Below are positions 9,731 through 18,610 of a DNA stretch of 64,000 bases, one piece after another. This DNA comes from Burkholderia anthina. GTDB taxonomy: Bacteria; Pseudomonadota; Gammaproteobacteria; Burkholderiales; Burkholderiaceae. A program made the translations under genes and the position numbers. The notes under the pieces are model-generated. The model saw only the letters and a list, made by a program, of their open reading frames with translations. It searched no databases and was not told where the DNA came from. How positions within the stretch are numbered: the stretch's first letter is position 1; each line of letters starts with the position of its first letter. The stretch lies in NCBI RefSeq assembly GCF_001547525.1, contig NZ_CM003769.1:744001-808000 (forward strand). Reading direction: 5' to 3'.

Positions 9731-9761
9731 TTTATCGAAGGATAAGTTATCGTTCGATAAA
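9731..9761. promoter_or_regulatory. Operator-like nested palindrome upstream of the VOC/hydroxylase operon
   Basis: TTTATCGAA (9731-9739) and TTCGATAAA (9753-9761) form a perfect 9-bp inverted repeat around 13 bases, and the centre itself holds GATAA-G-TTATC (9741-9751). It begins 14 bp upstream of the VOC start codon, is AT-rich against a GC-rich background, and could overlap the promoter. This is typical of a repressor or activator operator; the cognate regulator is not adjacent. Confidence 0.6.
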
Positions 9762-9873
9762 TTCTAGGCCGAAAACGGCGCGGCGCAAAGCCGTGATCCA
9801 GCCGTGTTAACCCTTGGCCCGGAACCGGGGGCGAATCGGCGACGAACGGGCGCCGATTGCGCCGCGCGTCACG

Positions 9874-10146
9874 TTACGACGGCACCTCGCCGGCGACGAC
9901 TTCGTCCGCGTAGCACCAGATCCAGCGCTCGCCGGGCTCGATCGAGCGGACGAGCCGGTGTCCGGTGTCGCGGAAATGCCGGCTCGCGTGGCGATTCGGC
10001 GACGAGTCGCAGCAGCCGACGTGTCCGCAGATCAGGCACATCCGCAAATGCACCCAGCCGCTGCCCGATTTGATGCATTCCTCGCAGTAGTCCTTGTCGG
10101 TGTCGAGCACGCGTGCTTCGTCGAGATGCGTACAGGCGTTGGCCAT
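9874..10146 (-). CDS. UBP-type zinc finger protein
   Basis: 90 residues with the ZnF-UBP pattern: C5-x-H7 (ACTH), C21-x2-C24 (CEEC), C37-x2-C40-x4-C45 (MCLICGHVGCC) and spaced histidines (RHASRHF, TGH). In eukaryotes this fold binds the ubiquitin C-terminus; in bacteria it occurs as small single-domain proteins of unknown role. It is divergent from a thioredoxin-reductase-like flavoprotein gene (10381), with a shared 234-bp intergenic region. I know this pair as recurring in other bacteria, so a functional link is likely but uncharacterised. Confidence 0.85.
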   Translation of the reverse strand: MANACTHLDEARVLDTDKDYCEECIKSGSGWVHLRMCLICGHVGCCDSSPNRHASRHFRDTGHRLVRSIEPGERWIWCYADEVVAGEVPS

Positions 10147-10380
10147 CTTGCGCTCCGGTGCCGGCGCGGGGAACGACGCTTGCGACGCGGCCGGCGCGAT
10201 GCCGCAAGCGGGGACGGGGATGCCGCATTGTGCGGCGCCGCTCGGCGGCCGCGCCTTAATTGTTATGAAATCGCGCGTGCGGCGCGTCGGCGCGGCGTAC
10301 AGTCGCGGTGCGTCCGGCTCACCCTTTCACCCTGGCGACGGCCGGACCGTATCCAGCATCGATTTCTTCGGGAGCCGCAC

Positions 10381-11652
10381 ATGATTCAGTCGCAACTGGT
10401 CCGGATCGTCGGCCTGCCGCACAGCAAGGACGCGTACGCGATCCGCGATTTCCTGCAGCGGCGCATGGTCGCGTACGACTGGTGCGAGCTGACGTCCGAC
10501 GCGGACTGCGCGCGCGAGCTCGGCATCGCGCCGCTGCGCGACATCCGGCTGCCGGTCGTGATCTTTCCGGACGGCTCGCGCCTGTACCAGCCGACGCTGG
10601 CCGACATCGCCGCGCGGCTCGGCTGGGTCGCGCGGCCGCGCTTCGTCGAATACGACGTGTCGATCTACGGCGCCGGGCCGGCCGGGTTGTCGGCGGCGGT
10701 CTACGCGGCGTCCGAAGGGCTGCGCGCGGTCGTGATCGAGCGCGGCGCGGTGGGCGGGCAGGCCGGCACGAGTTCGCTGATCGAGAACTACATGGGCTTC
10801 CCCGACGGCATTCCGGGCGCGGAACTCGCGGAACGCGCGCGCGAGCAGGCGGTCAAGTTCGGCGTCGAGCTGCTGACGATGCGCGAGGGCGTGCATGCGA
10901 CCTTCGTCGACGGCAAGATCCGCGTCGAGCTCGCCGACGGGTCGACCCTGGTCGCGCGCGCGAACATCTGCGCGACCGGCATCGAATATCGCAGCCTCGG
11001 CCTGCCGGAAGAGCCGGCGTTCCTGAATGCAGGGCTGTTCTACGGCGCCGGTTCGAGCGAAGCGCCGATGTGCGCGGGCGAGCAGGTGTTCATCGTCGGC
11101 GGCGGCAACTCGGCCGGCCAGGCCGCGATGAATTTCTCGCGGCACGCGCGTCAGGTGACGATGCTCGTGCGCGGTGCGTCGCTCGCCGACACGCTGTCGC
11201 GCTACCTGATCGACCGGATCGAGCGGACGCCGAACATCGAGGTCCGCTACCAGTCGAGCGTCGTTGCCCTGCACGGCGACGGCTGGCTCGAAGCGATCGA
11301 GCTTCGCTCGGCGGACGGCACGCGCGAACGGCTGCCGGCCACGCGCCTGTTCGTGTGCATCGGCGGCGCGCCGAACACCGACTGGGCGAAGGATACCGAC
11401 ATCATCCGCAATCCGGACGGCTATCTCGTGACCGGCGGCGACCTGTACGACTGTCCGGCGTTCGAGCGCGTGTGGCCGCTCGAGCGCCGGCCGTACCATC
11501 TGGAAACCAGCGTGCCGGGATCGTTCGCGGCCGGCGACGTGCGATCGGGGTCGGTCAAGCGCGTCGCGTCGGCGGTCGGCGAAGGCGCGATGGCCGTGAC
11601 CTTCGTGCACCGGTTTCTCGGCGAGGACGCGCATCGCCTCGCGAGGGCCTGA
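10381..11652 (+). CDS. FAD-dependent pyridine nucleotide oxidoreductase, thioredoxin-reductase-like, with degenerate glutaredoxin-like N-domain
   Basis: 423 residues. Residues about 1-85 resemble a glutaredoxin-fold domain (LVRIVGLPHSKDAYAIRDFL ... LPVVIFPDGS), but the CxxC place reads GLPHSKD, without cysteine. Residues about 94-420 are a thioredoxin-reductase module: FAD site SIYGAGPAGLSAA, then GGQAGTSSLIENYMGFPDGI, NAD(P)H site VFIVGGGNSAG, and a C-terminal FAD contact AAGDVRSGSVKR. The redox CxxC of true TrxB is replaced by FYGAGSSEA. So it is probably not a disulfide reductase. ATG is preceded by GGGAGC. Divergent to the UBP zinc finger gene. Confidence 0.85.
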   Translation: MIQSQLVRIVGLPHSKDAYAIRDFLQRRMVAYDWCELTSDADCARELGIAPLRDIRLPVVIFPDGSRLYQPTLADIAARLGWVARPRFVEYDVSIYGAGPAGLSAAVYAASEGLRAVVIERGAVGGQAGTSSLIENYMGFPDGIPGAELAERAREQAVKFGVELLTMREGVHATFVDGKIRVELADGSTLVARANICATGIEYRSLGLPEEPAFLNAGLFYGAGSSEAPMCAGEQVFIVGGGNSAGQAAMNFSRHARQVTMLVRGASLADTLSRYLIDRIERTPNIEVRYQSSVVALHGDGWLEAIELRSADGTRERLPATRLFVCIGGAPNTDWAKDTDIIRNPDGYLVTGGDLYDCPAFERVWPLERRPYHLETSVPGSFAAGDVRSGSVKRVASAVGEGAMAVTFVHRFLGEDAHRLARA

Positions 11653-11692
11653 CGCGCGTGCGAAGGCGTCGCGACCGCCCCGGATCGCCGTT

Positions 11693-13135
11693 TCATCCGG
11701 CGTCGGCCTGCGCCGAATCGCGCGACCCGTCGCGGCCCGCCCGCGCCGGCGGCGTCCACCCGCCGCCCAACGCACGCACGAGGCTCACCGTCGCGATCGC
11801 GAGCGCCTGCCGGCTGTGAATCAGCTGGCGCCGCGCGTTCAGTGCGTCGCGATCGGCATCGATGACTTCGAGGTAGCTGACGTAACCGTGCGCGTAACGG
11901 CTCAGCGACAGGCGCGCCGCGGCGTCGGTCGCGCGCGCGGCGCTGGCGTAGCGTGCGATCCGTTCCTTTTGCGCGGCGATGTCGTTGAGCGCGTCCTGCA
12001 CGTCGCGCAGCGCGCCGAGCGCCGTCGCGCGATAGTTCGCGTCGGCGATGTCCGTGCCGGCCCGCGCGGCGGCAATCGCCGCGTCGCGCTTGCCGCCGTC
12101 GAACAGCGTCAGTGCGACGTTCGCGCCGAGGCTCCACAGCGAGCTGTTGCGGTCGAGAAACGAGCGCAGGTCGCGGGTGGCGAAGCCGCCGTCGGCGGTC
12201 AGCGTCAGCGTGGGCAACCACGCGGTGCGCGCGATGCCCAGTTCGAGCGACGCCGCATCGGCGCGTCGCGCGGCCGCGAACACGTCGGGGCGTCGCGCCA
12301 GCAGCGCGGACGGCAGCCCGGCCGGCACGTCCGGCACGCGCACTGGCACCGGCACGGCGCGCGTGTCGACGTCGAATGCAGTCGGCGACACGCCGGTCAG
12401 CACCGCGATGGCGTCGACGAGGTTGTCGCGCAGCCGGCGGCTTTCCGCGAGATCGGCATGCGCGGTATCGAGGTCGGCCGACGCGCGCAGCCCGTCGAGG
12501 TCGCTCGCCGCGCCGGCCCGCACGCGTGCGGCGATCACGTCCAGCGCGGTGCGGCGCAACCCGATCGCTCTGTCGAGCGTCGCGAGATCGTCGTCGACGT
12601 AGCGTAGCGTCAGGTAGTCGACGGCGACTTCGGTCGCGATCCTCAAGCGGATCGCATCGCGATCGGCCGCGGCCTGCAGCACGTTCTGTTCGCCGACGTC
12701 GGCGTCGCCGCGCAAGCGCCCCCATAGATCGACTTCGTAGCTCGCGGCGACGGGAACAGACCAGTTGTGCATCGTCCGCTTCGGCAGCGCGTTGTCGACC
12801 GTGCCCGATACGCGCGTGCGGCTGAACGACGGATCGACGCGCACGGTCGGCGCGAGCGCGGCATCGCGGATGCCGAGCAGCGCCCGCGCCTGGTCGACGC
12901 GCGCGGCCGCCGCGCGGATATCGAGGTTGTGCGCGAGCGCGGCGTCGACGAGGCGGCCGAGCTGCGGATCGCCGAACCACGCGGGCCATGCCGCGAGCGA
13001 CGGCGCACCCGCATCGGTCGACGGATCGGCATGGCGGAACCCGTCGTGTCCGACCGGGACGGGCGCGAGCGGTTGCGGCGCGATCGAGCACGCGGCCAGC
13101 ACGCTCGCGGCGACGAGGATGCATGCGCGCTTCAT
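11693..13135 (-). CDS. Outer membrane efflux lipoprotein (NodT/OprM family)
   Basis: 480 residues with a lipoprotein signal (MKRACILVAASVLAAC, lipobox LAAC, acylated Cys16). Two repeats of the outer membrane efflux protein (OEP) domain follow, with long Ala-rich helices, and motifs such as WPAWFGDPQL, ASYEVDLWGRL and LARRPDVFAA typical of NodT-family factors. It forms the trimeric channel for the adaptor encoded immediately upstream (4-base ATGA overlap) and the DHA2 pump encoded divergently. Substrate unknown; drugs or aromatic acids are usual for such systems. Confidence 0.93.
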   Translation of the reverse strand: MKRACILVAASVLAACSIAPQPLAPVPVGHDGFRHADPSTDAGAPSLAAWPAWFGDPQLGRLVDAALAHNLDIRAAAARVDQARALLGIRDAALAPTVRVDPSFSRTRVSGTVDNALPKRTMHNWSVPVAASYEVDLWGRLRGDADVGEQNVLQAAADRDAIRLRIATEVAVDYLTLRYVDDDLATLDRAIGLRRTALDVIAARVRAGAASDLDGLRASADLDTAHADLAESRRLRDNLVDAIAVLTGVSPTAFDVDTRAVPVPVRVPDVPAGLPSALLARRPDVFAAARRADAASLELGIARTAWLPTLTLTADGGFATRDLRSFLDRNSSLWSLGANVALTLFDGGKRDAAIAAARAGTDIADANYRATALGALRDVQDALNDIAAQKERIARYASAARATDAAARLSLSRYAHGYVSYLEVIDADRDALNARRQLIHSRQALAIATVSLVRALGGGWTPPARAGRDGSRDSAQADAG

Positions 13136-14184
13136 CGCGATTCACCGCCGGGTTGCAGCGTGACGACGACCGACAGCCCGGGCCGGATGCGCGGTTCCGT
13201 CGCCGCCGGGCCGTCGAGCAGGATCTTCACGGGCACCCGTTGCGTGACCTTCGTGAAATTGCCGGTCGCGTTGTCGGGCGGCAGCAGCGCGAACTGCGCG
13301 CCCGTCGCGGGCGACAGGCTGTCGATGCGGCCGGTGAACGCGCGCTGCGGCAGCGCATCGAAGCGCAGTTGCACGGCGTCGCCGGCGCGCACGTGCCGCA
13401 GTTGCGTCTCGCGGAAATTGGCGACGATCCACGGATGCGGCTCGACCAGCGTGAGCAGCGCCTGACCGGGCGCGACATGCTCGCCGGTCTCGACGGTCTT
13501 CTTGCCGACGTAGCCGTCCGACGGCGCGACGACCGTCGTGTACCCGAGCTGCAACTGCGCGTCGCGCAGCTCGGCATCGTTCTGGCTCGACGCGGCATCG
13601 GCGGCCTGGGCGGCGGCGGCGGCGCTCCGCCGTTGCGCATCGGCCGCCGCGACGCGCGCGCGGGCCGACTTGCGTGCGGCATCGGCCGCATCGAACTCCT
13701 GCTTCGACAAGCCGCGCGGCGTTTCGCGGGTCAGCTCGCGGGCACGTGCGTAATCGAGTTCGGCTTTTTCGGCATCGGCGTGCGCCGACACGAGCGCCGC
13801 GTCCGCCTGTTCGATCAGCGCGCGTGCGCGACTCGCATCGGCATGCGCCTGTGCGACGCGTGCGCGCTGCGCCGCGACGCGCACGTCGAAATCGCGGCGG
13901 TCGATCTGCACGAGCGCGTCGCCGGCATGCACGAACTGGTTGTCGTCGACGAGCACGCGCTCGACCGTGCCGGCCACGCGCGGCGAGATCACGTGCAGGT
14001 GGCCGGTCACGTACGCGTCGTCGGTGCCGCGATCGCGTGCGTCGAACTCGTACACGAGCAACGCGACGAGCAGCAGCGCGAGCACGGCGATCGCGACGAC
14101 GGCCGGCCGGCGCGAGCGCGCGGGCGCGGGCGTGGAAGGCGCGGAGGCCGCGGAAGATCGGGTATCGGGCGAGGGCGGGGTCAT
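13132..14184 (-). CDS. HlyD/EmrA-family periplasmic adaptor
   Basis: 350 residues. The start MTPPSPDTRS is chosen since upstream in-frame codons look non-coding. One N-terminal transmembrane segment (VVAIAVLALLLVALLVYEF, about 30-48) is followed by TDDAYVTGHLHVISPRVAG, the EmrA barrel-sandwich signature, a coiled coil of about 100 residues (roughly 85-190) and the second half barrel with YTTVVAPSDGYVGKK. It links the inner membrane DHA2 pump to the outer membrane factor. The gene is divergent from the pump gene, with 83 bp between them that must contain both promoters. Confidence 0.92.
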   Translation of the reverse strand: MTPPSPDTRSSAASAPSTPAPARSRRPAVVAIAVLALLLVALLVYEFDARDRGTDDAYVTGHLHVISPRVAGTVERVLVDDNQFVHAGDALVQIDRRDFDVRVAAQRARVAQAHADASRARALIEQADAALVSAHADAEKAELDYARARELTRETPRGLSKQEFDAADAARKSARARVAAADAQRRSAAAAAQAADAASSQNDAELRDAQLQLGYTTVVAPSDGYVGKKTVETGEHVAPGQALLTLVEPHPWIVANFRETQLRHVRAGDAVQLRFDALPQRAFTGRIDSLSPATGAQFALLPPDNATGNFTKVTQRVPVKILLDGPAATEPRIRPGLSVVVTLQPGGESR

Positions 14185-14267
14185 GATCGGCACACTCCAT
14201 CGTACGGACGGGATTCGGCGCATCGCGTTATGCTTGCGCCAGCTTGACAAACGGGAGCCGCTCGACG

Positions 14268-15848
14268 ATGAACACGACGTTCGCCACCGGCAGTGCCGCG
14301 CCAGTGCCGGCCGCGGGCGCGGCCTCCGACGTTCCGACGTTCCGGTCGATCGCCGCGATCGCGGCCGTGCTGCTCGGTGCGGTCATCGCGACGCTGACGT
14401 CGCGCATCACGTCGCTCGGCTTGGCCGACGTGCGCGGCGCGCTCGGCATCGGCGTCGACGAAGGCGCGTGGATCAACACCGCATTTACCGCGTCGCAGAT
14501 GTTCGTCGGGCCGCTGGCGATCGCCGCGGCCTACCTGTTCGGCACACGCCGCGTGCTGCTCGCGGGCGCCGTGGTGTTTCTCTGCGCCGAAAGCGTGCTG
14601 CCGCTCTGCACGCGATTCGGTGCGTTCATCGTGTTTCAGGCGCTCGCCGGGTGCGCATCGGGCGTGTTCGTGCCGCTGACGATCGGCTTCGTCGTGCGCA
14701 CGCTGCCGCCGCGGCTCATTCCGTTCGGCATCGCCGCGTATGCGATGAATCTCGAGATGTCGCTGAACCTGTCCGCCACGCTCGAAGGCTGGTACAGCGA
14801 GCACCTGAGCTGGCGCTGGCTGTTCTGGCAGAACGCGGTGCTGACCTTGCCGTTCATCGCCTGCCTGATGCTGTCGCTCGCCGACGAGCCGGTCAAGCGC
14901 TTCGCGTCCGGCATCGACGCGCGCGGCATGCTGCTCGGCGCGGGCGGGTTCGCCTGCCTGTGCATCGCGCTCGACCAGGGCGAGCGGCTGTTCTGGCTGC
15001 AGTCGCCGCTGATCGTCGTGCTGCTGGCCGTCGGCATCCTGATGGTCGCCGCGTTCCTGATCCACGAGCTCGCGTCGCCGCGCTCCGGCATCGATCTCGG
15101 CTACCTCGCGCGGCCGAACGTCGCGCTGCTGATCGTGCTCGTCGGCCTCGTGCGCTTCACCGTGCTCAACACGAGCTTCATCCCGTCGCTGTTCCTCGCG
15201 AGTACGTACGGGCTGCGCCCGCTGCAGATCGGCGATACGCTGCGCTGGATCGCGATTCCGCAGTTGCTGTTCGCGCCGTGCGTCGCGCTGTTGCTGCAGC
15301 GTGTCGACCCGCGCCGGCTGATCGTCGCCGGCTTCGCGATGGTGGCGATCGCGTTCGCGCTCGGCTCGCGGCTCACGCCGGTGTGGGCCGAACCCGACTT
15401 CATTCCGTCGCAATTGCTGCAGGCGCTCGGCCAGACGATGGCGCTCACGTCGGTCATCGTCTTCTTCGGCAGGCACGTGACGGCCGAGCATGCGCTGACG
15501 TTCGGCGCGGTCGTGCAGACGACGCGCCTGCTGAGCGGGCAGCTCGGCACGACGTCGATCGCGGTGATTCAGCGGATCAGGGAGGCTACCCATTCGAATC
15601 TCGTCGGTCTGCATGTGTCGCTGTCGGATCCGGAAACGCTCGAACGGCTGCGGGCCGGCGCGGCGTCGCTGGTGGCGCACGGCGCCACGTTCGCGACGGG
15701 CAACGAGGCGGCCTATGCGCTCGTCGATCGTGCGGTGCGCGTGCAGGCCACGACGCTCGCGCTGGCCGACAACTTTCGCGTGGCGATGGCGTTCGCGCTC
15801 GCCGGCGCACTGCTCGGCATCCTGTTGCGCCCGGTGCGGGCGCCGTGA
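14268..15848 (+). CDS. DHA2-family (EmrB-type) MFS drug exporter
   Basis: 526 residues and 14 predicted transmembrane segments. ATG 14268 is chosen because of GGGAG 10 bases upstream (a TTG start eight codons earlier is open). IGVDEGAWINTAFTASQMFV and the later charged motif MSLNLSATLEGWYSEHLSWR are characteristic of DHA2 pumps with 14 segments. It works with the HlyD adaptor and NodT-type channel encoded divergently, giving a proton-driven tripartite exporter across both membranes. Substrate unknown. No regulator gene (MarR/TetR/LysR) is adjacent. Confidence 0.92.
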   Translation: MNTTFATGSAAPVPAAGAASDVPTFRSIAAIAAVLLGAVIATLTSRITSLGLADVRGALGIGVDEGAWINTAFTASQMFVGPLAIAAAYLFGTRRVLLAGAVVFLCAESVLPLCTRFGAFIVFQALAGCASGVFVPLTIGFVVRTLPPRLIPFGIAAYAMNLEMSLNLSATLEGWYSEHLSWRWLFWQNAVLTLPFIACLMLSLADEPVKRFASGIDARGMLLGAGGFACLCIALDQGERLFWLQSPLIVVLLAVGILMVAAFLIHELASPRSGIDLGYLARPNVALLIVLVGLVRFTVLNTSFIPSLFLASTYGLRPLQIGDTLRWIAIPQLLFAPCVALLLQRVDPRRLIVAGFAMVAIAFALGSRLTPVWAEPDFIPSQLLQALGQTMALTSVIVFFGRHVTAEHALTFGAVVQTTRLLSGQLGTTSIAVIQRIREATHSNLVGLHVSLSDPETLERLRAGAASLVAHGATFATGNEAAYALVDRAVRVQATTLALADNFRVAMAFALAGALLGILLRPVRAP

Positions 15849-15865
15849 ATGCGGCGCCGCATGGG

Positions 15866-15890
15866 CTGAAATGTCCTGAAAAATCCTGAA
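15866..15890 (+). promoter_or_regulatory. Triple CTGAA direct repeat (site C)
   Basis: CTGAA at 15866, 15876 and 15886, spacings 10 and 10, followed by CGG as in site A. It sits between two convergent genes, 18 bp after the pump stop, not in front of a gene, so it may be a decoy or unrelated site, or the remnant of a former promoter region. It lacks the CCGG between boxes 1 and 2. Confidence 0.3.
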
Positions 15891-15901
15891 CGGCACCTGC
15901 G

Positions 15902-15939
15902 GCGTCCGTCGCGGCGGCATGCGCGCCGCCGCGACGGAC
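15902..15939. terminator. Bidirectional hairpin between convergent genes
   Basis: A perfect 16-bp stem (15902-15917 with 15924-15939) around a 6-base loop ATGCGC, in the 98 bp between the convergent pump and hydrolase genes. There is no T run on either side, so it would terminate or block read-through by structure alone, and its position argues for a shared terminator. Confidence 0.6.
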
Positions 15940-15946
15940 GGCAGGC

Positions 15947-16927
15947 TTACGCCTGCAGGAACGCGAGCAACTCGGCGTTGATGCGATCGGCGCTCACCAC
16001 GCACATGCCGTGCGAGCCGCCTTCGATCACCTTCAGCACCGCGTGCTTCACGATCTTCGACGACAGCCGGGCCGAATCGTCGATCGGCACGATCTGGTCG
16101 TCGTCGCCGTGCAGCACGAGCGTCGGCACGTCGATCTTCTTCAGGTCGTCCGTGTAGTCGACTTCGGAAAACTCCTTCACGCACAGGTACTGGCCATGGA
16201 TGCCGCCCATCATCCCCTGCGACCAGAATGCGTCGATCGTGCCCTGCGACACCTTCGCGTTCGGGCGATTGAAACCGAAGAACGGCACGGCCAGATCCTT
16301 GTAGAACTGCGAACGGTTTTCCGCGACGTTCTTGCGGATGCCGTCGAATACTTCCATCGGCAGGCCGCCCGGATTGGTCGCCGATTTCACCATCTGCGGC
16401 GGCACCGCGCCGATCAGCACCGCCTTCGACACGCGTTTCGTGCCATGTCGGCCGATGTAGCGCGCGACTTCGCCGCCGCCGGTGGAGTGGCCGACGAGCG
16501 TCGCTTCGCGCACGTCGAGCGCGTCGAGCAGCGCGGCGAGATCGTCCGCGTACGTGTTCATGTCGTTGCCGTTCGACGGCTGGCTCGAACGGCCGTGGCC
16601 GCGGCGGTCGTGCGCGATCACGCGATAGCCGTGCTGCACGAGGAACAGCATCTGCGCGTCCCACGCGTCCGCGCACAGCGGCCAGCCGTGCGAGAACACG
16701 ACCGGGCGGCCGCTGCCCCAGTCCTTGAAGTAGATCTGCGTGCCGTCCTTCGTGGTGATCGTGTTCATCGTGTGCGCTCCTGAATGCGCGGAAGAGGGGT
16801 GGCGGGAGGGCGTGCCGGCCGCGGCCGCCATCGCGGGCAGCGCGGCGGCCGCGACGGCGGTCGCGCCGGCGAGCAGCATGTCGCGGCGGCGAGCCGACGA
16901 AACGGCGTCGGTCTGTTCGGGATGCAT
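15947..16927 (-). CDS. Exported alpha/beta hydrolase, cofactor-free haloperoxidase/perhydrolase type
   Basis: 326 residues. A Tat-type signal ([11 protein letters not shown] at 11-21 and a hydrophobic run to about 36) precedes an internal Met ([10 protein letters not shown]) where cytoplasmic relatives start. The catalytic triad is visible: nucleophile Ser in VGHSTGGG, Asp in [10 protein letters not shown] and His in [26 protein letters not shown] is the signature of bacterial non-heme chloroperoxidases and aryl esterases, which form peracids from carboxylic acids and peroxide. Two cytoplasmic paralogues are encoded at 17789 and 30219. Site B lies about 170 bp upstream. Confidence 0.88.
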   Translation of the reverse strand: MHPEQTDAVSSARRRDMLLAGATAVAAAALPAMAAAAGTPSRHPSSAHSGAHTMNTITTKDGTQIYFKDWGSGRPVVFSHGWPLCADAWDAQMLFLVQHGYRVIAHDRRGHGRSSQPSNGNDMNTYADDLAALLDALDVREATLVGHSTGGGEVARYIGRHGTKRVSKAVLIGAVPPQMVKSATNPGGLPMEVFDGIRKNVAENRSQFYKDLAVPFFGFNRPNAKVSQGTIDAFWSQGMMGGIHGQYLCVKEFSEVDYTDDLKKIDVPTLVLHGDDDQIVPIDDSARLSSKIVKHAVLKVIEGGSHGMCVVSADRINAELLAFLQA

Positions 16928-17292
16928 CTGGACTCCTGAGGTGTGCGGCGGCGAGGCCGCGCGGGATGGTGGATCGGTGGCGGCCGGCCGCGGCCATCCC
17001 GCCCGGCGGCCGTCCGGCGTGCGCCGCCGCGTCGGCTGGTGCGCGCGGACGAACGAATGCCGTCAGGAGCGTATCCCGGCGCGGTGCGCGCCGTACTGAA
17101 ATCCGGCTGAATTTTCTTGAACGCCGCGGCGCCGCGAGCGGCATTGCCGCACTGCAGAAAAATTAAGCGCGCGACCGGGACTCTTCAGCGCACGGCGACT
17201 ATCGTCAGCATCGGGTCACCCGCCGTGCGTTTGCCGCGACGCGAGCGGGCCCCCACGCCCGCACCGCCCGTCACTTGCCTGGATAAGCCGCC
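16928..17292. other. 365-bp divergent intergenic region
   Basis: Separates the leftward hydrolase gene from the rightward DUF3331 gene. It holds the triple CTGAA block (17096-17121) and, about 35 bp further right, an AT-rich AAAAATTAAG (about 17157-17166) that could be promoter material. No convincing gene. Confidence 0.5.
17096..17121 (+). promoter_or_regulatory. Triple CTGAA direct repeat (site B)
   Basis: CTGAA at 17096 and 17107 and TTGAA at 17117, spacings 11 and 10, with CCGG before box 2, almost identical to site A. It is about 170 bp upstream of the exported hydrolase start and opposite in orientation to that gene, exactly as for site A and the cytochrome gene. Confidence 0.5.
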
Positions 17293-17718
17293 ATGGACGC
17301 CTTCAATCGTTGGGAGCACATGATCACGTCGCTCAGGCCGTCGCCCGCCGCGAGCCTCCGGATGATGCCGCGCGAGCGGACGGCGGACGGCTCCTGTCGT
17401 CCGCATCGGGACGACGCGCCGACGCCATCGAGCGGCGACGTGCGCCGCCGCAGCGCGATCGTCGCCGTCGAGCGGCAGACCGATTCGTCGATGCTGGTGT
17501 CATGGAGCGATCCGACGCGCTGTCGCTACGACGAGCAACGCTGGATCTGCGCGAAGGCGCGCAGGCTGGCGCGCTGCGCGCTCACCGGGCAACCGATCCG
17601 GGTGGGCGACGTGATCTACAAACCCCAATGGCGCGGCGAGAGACGCCCCGCGAACTGCCGCGAGATGATTCTCGCGGCGGCGCTCGAGCAGTTCGCCTCC
17701 CGGCAGTCCCGGGCATGA
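17293..17718 (+). CDS. DUF3331-domain protein
   Basis: 141 residues. The C-terminal half matches what I know of DUF3331, a small family found mostly in Burkholderia: SMLVSWSDPTRCRYDEQRW, a C-x-L-TG motif (CALTGQPIRVGDVIYKP) and MILAAAL near the end. The basic, Ser/Pro-rich N-terminal third is poorly conserved. The two cysteines C100 and C111 region might bind metal. Function unknown. The gene lies between two hydrolase paralogues and is 70 bp ahead of the second. Confidence 0.72.
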   Translation: MDAFNRWEHMITSLRPSPAASLRMMPRERTADGSCRPHRDDAPTPSSGDVRRRSAIVAVERQTDSSMLVSWSDPTRCRYDEQRWICAKARRLARCALTGQPIRVGDVIYKPQWRGERRPANCREMILAAALEQFASRQSRA

Positions 17719-17788
17719 CGCGCCGCGCCGCACGCTTCGGCCGCGCCCACATCCGCGGGCGCGGCTTCCCTATTCGAAAGGAACCCTC

Positions 17789-18610
17789 ATGAGCACGTTC
17801 ACCACCCGCGACGGCGTGTCGATTCACTACAAGGACTGGGGCAGCGGCCGCCCGGTCGTGTTCATTCACGGCTGGCCGCTGAATGCCGACATGTGGGACG
17901 TGCAGATGCACCATCTCGCGTCGCACGGCCTGCGCTGCATCGCATACGACCGGCGCGGCTTCGGCCGCTCCGGCCAGCCGTGGGGCGGTTACGACTACGA
18001 CACGCTGGCCGACGATCTCGCGACGCTGCTCGACACGCTCGACCTGCATGACGCGACGCTCGTCGGCTTTTCGATGGGCGGCGGCGAGGTGGCCCGCTAC
18101 ATCGGCCGGCATGGCACGAAGCGCGTGTCGAAGGCGGTGCTGATCGGTTCGGTGACGCCGCTCATCGCGCGCCGCGACGATCATCCGGAAGGCGTGGACG
18201 TCGCGCTCTTCGACGGCATTCGCGCGGGCATCGCGGCCGATCGCGCCGCCTTTCTCGACGGCTTCTGGCCCCTCTTTACCGGGTCGAACCGCGACGGTTC
18301 GACGGTTTCGCGCGCCGCGCTCGACTGGACGTCGTTCATGGCGTGGCAGGCCGGGCTGAAGGGCACGCTCGATTGCGTTCGCGCGTTTTCCGAGACCGAT
18401 TTTCGGGCCGACCTGCAACGATTCGACGTGCCGACGCGCGTGATTCACGGCGAGGACGACCAGACGGTTCCGCTCGCGCTGACCGGCGCCGCGACGGCGA
18501 AGCTGATCCCGCATGCGACGCTGAGCGTCTACGAAGGCGGTCCGCATGCGCTTTACCTGACGCACGCGACGCGGCTGAACGACGAGCTGCTGGCGTTCGC
18601 GCGGTCCTGA
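17789..18610 (+). CDS. Alpha/beta hydrolase, non-heme chloroperoxidase/aryl esterase type
   Basis: 273 residues without a signal, start MSTFTTRDGV, with GAAAGGAA upstream. [21 protein letters not shown], nucleophile Ser in VGFSMGGG, acid Asp in HGEDDQTVP and His in GGPHAL complete the triad. In place of the GHSTGGG of its neighbour it has GFSMGGG, the more common perhydrolase form. Cytoplasmic. It probably hydrolyses or perhydrolyses small esters. Closely related to the genes at 15947 and 30219. Confidence 0.88.
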   Translation: MSTFTTRDGVSIHYKDWGSGRPVVFIHGWPLNADMWDVQMHHLASHGLRCIAYDRRGFGRSGQPWGGYDYDTLADDLATLLDTLDLHDATLVGFSMGGGEVARYIGRHGTKRVSKAVLIGSVTPLIARRDDHPEGVDVALFDGIRAGIAADRAAFLDGFWPLFTGSNRDGSTVSRAALDWTSFMAWQAGLKGTLDCVRAFSETDFRADLQRFDVPTRVIHGEDDQTVPLALTGAATAKLIPHATLSVYEGGPHALYLTHATRLNDELLAFARS

